The translations under genes and the position numbers were made by a program. DNA of 24,875 nucleotides from Profundicola sp051011115 (lineage in GTDB: Bacteria; Bacteroidota; Bacteroidia; Flavobacteriales; Weeksellaceae), in contig JBPCUN010000087.1 of the NCBI GenBank assembly GCA_051011115.1, positions 1 through 24,875 on the forward strand, written 5' to 3'. This document shows positions 20,206-24,875 of the stretch, piece by piece. Below the pieces are notes generated by a model that saw nothing but the letters and a program-made list of their open reading frames with translations, was not told the DNA's origin and made no database searches. The stretch's first letter is position 1. Every line of letters starts with the position of its first letter.

Positions 20206-20220
20206 CATAATTTAATCTCC
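20206..20220 (-). promoter_or_regulatory. Ribosome site and ATG upstream of an in-frame TAG
   Basis: GGAG at the 5' end, eight bases, then ATG-TTG-TAG on the minus strand, in frame with the Pth2-HD gene (12 codons before its TTG). The TTG start itself lacks a comparable ribosome site. Confidence 0.6.
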
Positions 20221-20265
20221 GTTTTGGTGTTAGTTAATCTACTCTACCATGTAAAACTACAAGGA

Positions 20266-20481
20266 TCAATCTTTATCAAGAAGATCAGCCAAAAACACAC
20301 CATCATGAGGGTACTCCTGGACTCTTTCTTCAAAGTCCCAATCACTGCATCCCATATTAACCCTAAAGTCGGTATGGATTCTCCTCGCCTTGCAATACTC
20401 CTCAACCAGGTCTTTGACACGCAAACGAAATTCATCATCTGTCCCGCTGGCATCAATTGCACAATAAAGTACTTTTTTCAT
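20266..20481 (-). CDS. Small hypothetical protein (71 aa)
   Basis: MKKVLYCAIDASGTDDEFRLRVKDLVEEYCKAR starts at ATG 20481-20479 behind TAGGAGGCGGC, where TAG is the stop of the upstream gene. The strand-then-helix start resembles small Rossmann-like or toprim-like pieces, but no motif is complete. It ends DLLDKD-TGA. Confidence 0.75.
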   Translation of the reverse strand: MKKVLYCAIDASGTDDEFRLRVKDLVEEYCKARRIHTDFRVNMGCSDWDFEERVQEYPHDGVFLADLLDKD

Positions 20482-20489
20482 GCCGCCTC

Positions 20490-20987
20490 CTAATATAATT
20501 CAAAGCCAATATCAACTCTGTCATGAAATATCTTGATGTTTAGGCCCCTCTCAAAAACATAAGCTGTCGAGCCAACTCTAAGCATTTTCATCGATTCAAA
20601 GAGTTTGTCTCGGTAAGTCTCACTCTCACTGTGCGCATAATCTTTTTTGTGAAAGTAGGGTTTGTATTCGTAATGGCTATCGCCATCGTAATATCTTTCA
20701 TAAACCCCAACACCATAAACATATGCACCTTCATCACTTACATCAGAGTGCTCATAAATAAGGTTGAATGGGGTTAAGTAGAAGAAGAATTCTGATTGAT
20801 CAATAAGATCTACCTTGTCATTAAGATTCTTTACTTCAGGTGATATTTCCTTAAGCAAGAAGTCTTTTAAGAGATCTGTTTTCTTGTCAAAAAGTTCAAT
20901 CTCTTGCCTTCTTAAAACCTCTAACTCTTTTTGTAAGTCTGTCAGTTTTTGTTTGTCCATTGTTGATCCTGGTTTTTGTTTGTTCAT
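20490..20987 (-). CDS. Coiled-coil hypothetical protein (165 aa)
   Basis: An N-terminal coiled coil (residues about 10-60, KLTDLQKELEVLRRQEIELFDKKTDLLKDFL) precedes a beta-rich, tyrosine-rich domain (AYVYGVGVYERYYDGDSHYEYKPYFHKK). Two starts exist, ATG 20987 and 20960, each preceded by the same CCAGGATCAACA, because a 27-base unit is duplicated in tandem. It stops at TAG fused to the next ribosome site. No family is recognised. Confidence 0.75.
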   Translation of the reverse strand: MNKQKPGSTMDKQKLTDLQKELEVLRRQEIELFDKKTDLLKDFLLKEISPEVKNLNDKVDLIDQSEFFFYLTPFNLIYEHSDVSDEGAYVYGVGVYERYYDGDSHYEYKPYFHKKDYAHSESETYRDKLFESMKMLRVGSTAYVFERGLNIKIFHDRVDIGFELY

Positions 20988-20999
20988 TGTTGATCCTGG

Positions 21000-21416
21000 T
21001 CAATGTTCGTATTTGATTTCCCACATTTCACATTTCATGTATTTATGCATGTATGGCTCAATTCTCAATTTAAACGAGTTATTTTTCCATTGCCCGCTTG
21101 TTTGATTGAACCCATCTGCAAGGCTGACACATGCAGAGTAATAGTGGTCTTCCATACCAAGCTTTTCTATTTCTTTTTCAAAATTAGAAAAGTGTCTACG
21201 AAGATAGTGGTTATTATTGACAAAATATGCCACCCCATCATATAGACAACCTATACAACCCAACAACAGCATGTCTCCATTGCTATGAACAATCTTTGTT
21301 GTGTTTGGGGTAATGAGGTAGTCAACAAGGTGGTACTTATTCAATGATTTCAGCTCTAAGATTAAATCGGAACTGATAGCTATCGCATGCTCAAATTCCG
21401 AATCTCTATACTCCAT
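21000..21416 (-). CDS. Hypothetical protein (138 aa)
   Basis: Starts at ATG 21416-21414 behind GGAGGATAGTCA. It is in the same frame as the gene upstream, separated only by TAG-TCA. The sequence (HLVDYLITPNTTKIVHSNGDMLLLGCIGCLYDGVAYFVNNNHYLRRHF) is mixed alpha/beta. No family is recognised. Confidence 0.75.
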   Translation of the reverse strand: MEYRDSEFEHAIAISSDLILELKSLNKYHLVDYLITPNTTKIVHSNGDMLLLGCIGCLYDGVAYFVNNNHYLRRHFSNFEKEIEKLGMEDHYYSACVSLADGFNQTSGQWKNNSFKLRIEPYMHKYMKCEMWEIKYEH

Positions 21417-21419
21417 TGA

Positions 21420-21692
21420 CTATCCTCCGTGAATGTTGTGATTAAAATCTGCTATTAATTTTTGAGTCCTCCACATGTCATGCTTAAGACCTTTAAGATG
21501 ATGCTCATAAGCCTCGATTATCTTCATACAAAAATCAAAGCTCTCATCAGGACCAAAGTTAGTCAGATACGCATACAATTGACCAATAGCATCACCAGTA
21601 AAGAAATATGCATCCGATTTGTAACTTGCGTGTAATGAGTTAGCATAGGCATTGCTAATGTATAAAACAAACCTATGCAGTGTATCGTTCAT
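21420..21692 (-). CDS. Small helical hypothetical protein (90 aa)
   Basis: Starts at ATG 21692-21690 behind AAGGAGAAAG, with a phage promoter variant upstream. It is helical (RFVLYISNAYANSLHASYKSDAYFF, FDFCMKIIEAYEHHLKGLKHDMWRTQKLI). It ends in TAG, in frame with the 21000 gene, so UAG readthrough would give one 230-residue protein. Confidence 0.75.
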   Translation of the reverse strand: MNDTLHRFVLYISNAYANSLHASYKSDAYFFTGDAIGQLYAYLTNFGPDESFDFCMKIIEAYEHHLKGLKHDMWRTQKLIADFNHNIHGG

Positions 21693-21724
21693 AACTTTCT
21701 CCTTGTTATTGTTAATGTTAATGC

Positions 21725-21758
21725 ATTGTATTATTACACAAAAGACTTACTGATTTAG
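21725..21758 (-). promoter_or_regulatory. Phage promoter variant
   Basis: On the minus strand CTAAAT, 15 bases, GTAATAATACAAT, ahead of the 21420-21692 gene. The CTAAAT box overlaps the stop of the 21755 gene, as also seen at 4332. Confidence 0.65.
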
Positions 21759-22225
21759 TCCAAAACAACTTCTTGACGATATACATATTGGTATTGATGA
21801 CTCACCAAGTCTAATGTTTGAAGTGAGAATGACCGGGTGGCACTCTTTTTTATATAAATACCCTCCTCTAGACCCAAAACATCATCCTCATCAAAACCCA
21901 ATGTGTAGAATTCGCCCACATTAATCTGTGAAATAAGAATCTTCTTTTTCATTTTCCGGTATACACTAATCTCATACCTTTGATTATCACCAAACTTAAA
22001 CTCTTTACAGACATGACCGTTACAGTTTTTGCTTGAACAAAATACCCTAACCCCAATCTGGTCTGAATTTGAATTATTCGAGTAGATGGGCTGGATCTTA
22101 TGGACAACAAACCTGTCTCCATACATATCAAACTCATCAAGAACTCTGATTTCATGAGCACCAATTTTGATGAGTTCCTCCTGTATGACAGGTTTAAAAC
22201 ATAATTTTTGAATATTGCAAATCAT
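21755..22225 (-). CDS. Hypothetical beta-rich protein (156 aa)
   Basis: ATG 22225-22223 follows the TGA of the upstream gene by one base; the longer frame is a shadow. It is beta-rich (EIRVLDEFDMYGDRFVVHKIQPI, KILISQINVGEFYTLGFDEDDVLGLEEGIYIKK). The ending pattern, N-x-G-E-F-Y-T-L with a second strand pair, resembles its neighbour (ENGRFCMTRVMNGSGDLLMGSLI), so the two may be distant paralogues. Confidence 0.75.
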   Translation of the reverse strand: MICNIQKLCFKPVIQEELIKIGAHEIRVLDEFDMYGDRFVVHKIQPIYSNNSNSDQIGVRVFCSSKNCNGHVCKEFKFGDNQRYEISVYRKMKKKILISQINVGEFYTLGFDEDDVLGLEEGIYIKKSATRSFSLQTLDLVSHQYQYVYRQEVVLD

Positions 22226-22226
22226 T

Positions 22227-22703
22227 TCAACACCCACAATCAAGGTAAACGGGGAAGACCAATTCTGCATATGACATTGAGCGAACCAGCGAGTTGCTAA
22301 TGGTCTTATTATCATCCACTAATACTGACAGGTTTTCATTTACTTTAAGGATCAGACTACCCATTAATAGATCGCCGGATCCATTCATAACACGAGTCAT
22401 GCAGAACCTTCCATTTTCCAAATCATCAAATTTAACCACTCTAGGCGTCTTCGCATACACATTAACAGTAGCGTCTGGTGAGCTACCGCTAAAATCAATG
22501 CAGAGTCTAATGCGATTGTCTATATTGTCTGAGTAGCAAATGAATTTTTGCATGTCGTTAACTCGCTCGTGCAATACCATTCTTGTGCCAGCAAATTCAA
22601 TCGTATGACCATACTCCAAATCACGAACTTTTATTGGTTTAGTTGTTACATCTTCATAATTTTTAAAGTACATATCCCGTATGTTACCTACTTTTCCTGT
22701 CAT
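22227..22703 (-). CDS. Hypothetical beta-rich protein (158 aa)
   Basis: Starts at ATG 22703-22701, overlapping the TGA of the upstream gene. FDDLENGRFCMTRVMNGSGDLLMGSLILKVNENLSVLVDDN matches a small beta-barrel pattern common in phage accessory proteins (F-x-D-L-x-x-G-x-x-F ... n-x-x-x-L-x-D). The N-terminal half repeats a similar rhythm (VRDLEYGHTIEFAGTRMVLHE). The function is unknown. Confidence 0.75.
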   Translation of the reverse strand: MTGKVGNIRDMYFKNYEDVTTKPIKVRDLEYGHTIEFAGTRMVLHERVNDMQKFICYSDNIDNRIRLCIDFSGSSPDATVNVYAKTPRVVKFDDLENGRFCMTRVMNGSGDLLMGSLILKVNENLSVLVDDNKTISNSLVRSMSYAELVFPVYLDCGC

Positions 22704-22999
22704 TTTTTGTCCTCTGTTTTTATTCTTGCTTCCAAAAAAGCTATGTACGAAAGATAATATTCAATATAGTCTTCTTTTAGGGTATGACGCCATTTAGACA
22801 GTAACACTTGGTGGGCATTCACCAGAGCATCTCGACTATTGATGAGCCTTTCCTTTTCTGAAAGTGACAAGTTCTGATACTCTTTGTATTGCACCGATAT
22901 ACCACCCCGCCCCAAAACCGATGCAATCGTTTTATAAAACGGAATCTCATAGTTATGTCTTATATTATCAAGCTCTTTGTCAAAATCTTCACTATTCAT
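22700..22999 (-). CDS. Helical hypothetical protein, paralogue of 23000 gene
   Basis: Starts at ATG 22999-22997 behind AGGAGAG. YQNLSLSEKERLINSRDALVNAHQVLLSKWRHTLKEDYIEYYLSYI matches YKNLSLDEKEKLTNQRDVAISYYENYLNEYSEYFTDDYRGGIEAII of the upstream gene, so the two are tandem duplicates. It is mostly helical. No named family. Confidence 0.78.
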   Translation of the reverse strand: MNSEDFDKELDNIRHNYEIPFYKTIASVLGRGGISVQYKEYQNLSLSEKERLINSRDALVNAHQVLLSKWRHTLKEDYIEYYLSYIAFLEARIKTEDKK

Positions 23000-23341
23000 T
23001 TACTCTCCTGTATCTACTTTATTTTTGATTTCATTAATAATGGCCTCAATCCCACCCCTATAATCATCCGTAAAGTATTCTGAGTACTCATTCAGATAGT
23101 TCTCATAATATGAGATAGCAACGTCACGCTGATTGGTAAGTTTTTCCTTTTCATCAAGTGATAAGTTTTTGTACATCTCATGAGGCATGGGTACAATACC
23201 TATCAACCTTACATCACCATTTGTCATCAGATTGTCAATCATGCATGTATACACATAATGAGCATGATTTGCGTCAGCATACGCATGAACTAACCTGTCT
23301 CTGATTTCTTCTGGTACCGGCTGGTTAAATTTCTTACTCAT
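23000..23341 (-). CDS. Helical hypothetical protein, paralogue of 22700 gene
   Basis: Starts at ATG 23341-23339 behind AAAGGAAAAC, overlapping the end of the 23334 gene. The NLSLDEKEKL-x-NQRD core is shared with its downstream neighbour. Additional N-terminal helix (EEIRDRLVHAYADANHAHYVYTCMIDNL). No named family. Confidence 0.78.
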   Translation of the reverse strand: MSKKFNQPVPEEIRDRLVHAYADANHAHYVYTCMIDNLMTNGDVRLIGIVPMPHEMYKNLSLDEKEKLTNQRDVAISYYENYLNEYSEYFTDDYRGGIEAIINEIKNKVDTGE

Positions 23342-23474
23342 TGTTTTCCTTTTCTGTTAATAACGATGTGTGCAATGATTCGATAATCACCCTTACAGCA
23401 TATTCGTTAAGTTCTTTCGTATCTGGAATGCTTTGCTTGTAGTTATCTTTTAATGCACATTCACACATCATCAT
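23334..23474 (-). CDS. Small hypothetical protein, start uncertain
   Basis: The frame is open to 23555 but overlaps the 23461 gene by 95 bases. Three ATG codons at 23474, 23471 and 23468 (MMMCECALKDN) limit the overlap to 14 bases and are proposed, though no good ribosome site is seen; ATG 23513 is the alternative. The C-terminal part YAVRVIIESLHTSLLTEKENNE is helical. The stop TAA overlaps the next gene's start. Confidence 0.55.
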   Translation of the reverse strand: MMMCECALKDNYKQSIPDTKELNEYAVRVIIESLHTSLLTEKENNE

Positions 23475-23814
23475 CAGAGGGTAGTTCGCCTGGTTGAAGT
23501 GCTTGTTGTGCATCTCCCTCTTCTCTATCTCCCTCTTCGTTGGCTTCTTTATCATGATTGTGCCCGATTGGATTCTTGGCTAGTTCTTCTAAAACATTTC
23601 CCCATCTTTTAAACAATAAGTCATTTATTCTATCTTCTTTACTATTGTTTGTTGGCATGTTCAACTCCTCTTGGTGGTAATGATAATCATCCACCTCTAT
23701 TGTGGCTTCTTGTCCTTTTATGGGTTTAACGTGTCTGTTTTTGAAATAGTTCTCATACCATTCATCGCTTCTTCTACCCCTAAACCCCCTTAATTGCAAC
23801 CTGCCTTTTGACAT
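23461..23814 (-). CDS. Hypothetical protein with possible internal start (117 aa)
   Basis: Basic N-terminus (MSKGRLQLRGFRGRRSDEWYENYF), with an acidic, E/D-rich, low-complexity C-terminus ending PSDDDV. The ATG at 23814-23812 has only a weak ribosome site, while an in-frame ATG at 23658-23656 (MPTNNSKEDRINDL) has GAGGAG six bases upstream, so a short second product is possible. No family is recognised. Confidence 0.7.
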   Translation of the reverse strand: MSKGRLQLRGFRGRRSDEWYENYFKNRHVKPIKGQEATIEVDDYHYHQEELNMPTNNSKEDRINDLLFKRWGNVLEELAKNPIGHNHDKEANEEGDREEGDAQQALQPGELPSDDDV

Positions 23815-23829
23815 TTTAGATCCCTAATT

Positions 23830-24057
23830 TTAGTTGACATCTTTGCTTTTGATGAATGGTCTTGGTCCAGTTTCTTCACCTATCAAAACTACAGGCCCAG
23901 AAGCCTCAAGCTGTCCCATGAATTGTTTTTCCGTATTTCGTATATTCTCTGGCTTCATGGCGCAATCAAAGCAAATCATCGCTGAGTTTATGCCATACGG
24001 ACGAAGTTCTGCGTTCTTTTTACAGTACGCGCAATCTTGATGATTTTTCATTTGCAT
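23830..24057 (-). CDS. Small zinc-binding protein (75 aa)
   Basis: Cys9, Cys12, Cys29 and Cys32 (CAYC ... CFDC) form a zinc site. The rest (EASGPVVLIGEETGPRPFIKS) is beta-rich. The start is ATG 24057-24055 behind TAGGAATA, where TAG ends the upstream gene. The role is unknown. Confidence 0.75.
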   Translation of the reverse strand: MQMKNHQDCAYCKKNAELRPYGINSAMICFDCAMKPENIRNTEKQFMGQLEASGPVVLIGEETGPRPFIKSKDVN

Positions 24058-24062
24058 TATTC

Positions 24063-24359
24063 CTACTTTATGCTGAGTACCACCACATTATTGGGTAGCC
24101 ATTTAAAGAAATCTTGAACCTGGACACACCAAACAACCACAGTATCGGAATCAAGGTAATAGCGATCATTTCCCGAGATCGTAACTATCGTGCCTTCGTT
24201 GCCATGAAAAACTACTTTATAAAGACCACCAAACTTTATTTGAGAGTCAACAGGAACTTGACCAACCTGGATCTCAATCTCCATATCATCGGTTGGGCTT
24301 ACATTTTCCATAATAGTATGGATATTATCAACGATAAATTTGAGTGTTGGTTTACCCAT
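24063..24359 (-). CDS. Small beta-rich hypothetical protein (98 aa)
   Basis: Starts at ATG 24359-24357 behind AAGGATC, overlapping the stop of the 24352 gene. QIKFGGLYKVVFHGNEGTIVTISGNDRYYLDSDTVVVWCVQV is an SH3-like strand pattern. The stop is TAG, followed in frame one codon later by TAA. No family is recognised. Confidence 0.75.
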   Translation of the reverse strand: MGKPTLKFIVDNIHTIMENVSPTDDMEIEIQVGQVPVDSQIKFGGLYKVVFHGNEGTIVTISGNDRYYLDSDTVVVWCVQVQDFFKWLPNNVVVLSIK

Positions 24360-24669
24360 GATCCTTCTCTAGTTCTGATTCTGTATGTTCTATAATTCTT
24401 TGATCCTCTTCTATTTTTCTATCCAGTGCTTTTCTCTCCCTCTCGTCTAGCACTTCATTAATGATTGATTTGATAAATCTTCGCTCAGCCTCAAGTGTGA
24501 TTGAATTCCTCTCACCCGGCCTCCTATGCGCATCAATATATGCTATTGCCAAATCAACATACCCCTTACATTGGTGTAACGACTCCCTTGCCCAAATCTC
24601 CCCACAACCTGTATTATCTTGGACATTTCGCATATCGGTTTTTCTTTTGTCTATTTTTGCTTTTACCAT
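24352..24669 (-). CDS. Helical charged hypothetical protein (105 aa)
   Basis: Starts at ATG 24669-24667 with a weak TAAGAG upstream. CKGYVDLAIAYIDAHRRPGERNSITLEAERRFIKSIINEVLDERERKALDRKIEEDQRIIEHTESELEKDHG is highly charged and helical, with a coiled-coil end. No family is recognised. Confidence 0.72.
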   Translation of the reverse strand: MVKAKIDKRKTDMRNVQDNTGCGEIWARESLHQCKGYVDLAIAYIDAHRRPGERNSITLEAERRFIKSIINEVLDERERKALDRKIEEDQRIIEHTESELEKDHG

Positions 24670-24685
24670 TTTTGGCTCTTACATT

Positions 24686-24875
24686 TTATTCTTTAGTACT
24701 TATAGCAAGCGCCGCAACCAGTGCGTGGGCTTCAGTGGTATAAATAGTCAATATTTGCCTTCCTTCACGATCCTCTAGGAAAATCCAACCGCCCTTAGTT
24801 GGTTGAAGAAACGCATGCGCGCCCCCTCTTTTCCGCGCCATCGCCAGCACGCATCCGAGCGTAGCATTGTCTCCG
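24686..24875 (-). CDS. Hypothetical protein, C-terminal part
   Basis: The frame is open from the window edge to TAA 24688-24686; about 62 residues are visible, beginning GDNATLGCVLAMARKRGGAHAF and ending AALAISTKE. WIFLEDREGRQILTIYTTEAHALVAAL suggests a strand-strand-helix end. The start lies outside the window. No family is recognised. Confidence 0.65.
   Translation of the reverse strand, partial: GDNATLGCVLAMARKRGGAHAFLQPTKGGWIFLEDREGRQILTIYTTEAHALVAALAISTKE

Noticed and set aside
1..24875. Genome-wide recoding of TAG as a sense codon
   Set aside because: At least 11 genes end in TAG, with readthrough adding only a few residues or entering neighbouring genes, and one ends in TAG-TAG. Normal stop use fits better.

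Overview
The window looks like part of the genome of a tailed dsDNA phage, or a prophage or plasmid-like relative. It is densely packed with small genes, most of 50-240 codons and of unknown function, and nearly all lie on the minus strand with strong AGGAG-type ribosome sites and many ATGA or TAAGGAG overlaps. Recognisable genes are a primase-helicase of the phage/plasmid D5/P4 type (the only plus-strand gene), a dUTPase, a peptidyl-tRNA hydrolase 2-like/HD fusion, an XRE-type regulator, several small zinc-ribbon proteins, a lipoprotein, and four tRNA genes. A Gram-negative host is plausible from the lipoprotein, but nothing here fixes the host. No capsid, tail, terminase or integrase gene is seen.

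Layout: 1-4560 holds small accessory genes, several with individual copies of one conserved promoter/leader. 4560-6900 holds small membrane and zinc-binding proteins. 6905-9525 is the most striking part: a complete Ro60 (TROVE-vWA) gene with four small Y RNA-like elements directly upstream, two larger Y RNA-like elements with a tRNA-like T-arm directly downstream, and tRNA-Gly, tRNA-Arg and tRNA-Met interleaved, apparently served by one phage-type promoter at 9415-9445. 9548-11720 holds small genes plus dut. 11810-14338 is the primase-helicase, read divergently from a good sigma70 promoter. 14332-15545 holds four small genes. 15546-16457 is non-coding, full of GAAGAAGT repeats in both orientations, with an inverted repeat around an AT-rich core; it is a candidate replication origin. 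16458-24875 holds further small genes, two tandem duplicated gene pairs, the Pth2-HD fusion and a tRNA with anticodon CTA.

How the parts may work together (inference): the Ro60/Y RNA/tRNA block looks like an RNA quality-control or RNA-decay module. The Pth2-HD fusion and the tRNA genes add a translation-maintenance theme. The CTA-anticodon tRNA would read UAG. UAG is nevertheless a routine stop in this window (about 11 genes, one as a UAG-UAG pair), so genome-wide recoding is unlikely. One UAG lies in frame at codon 3 of an upstream-initiated Pth2-HD reading frame, and another joins two in-frame genes at 21420, so controlled readthrough is worth testing. Nine copies of a CTAAAT-N15/16-GTAATAATATATT-like promoter mark a probable phage regulon that includes the Y RNA/Ro60 unit.
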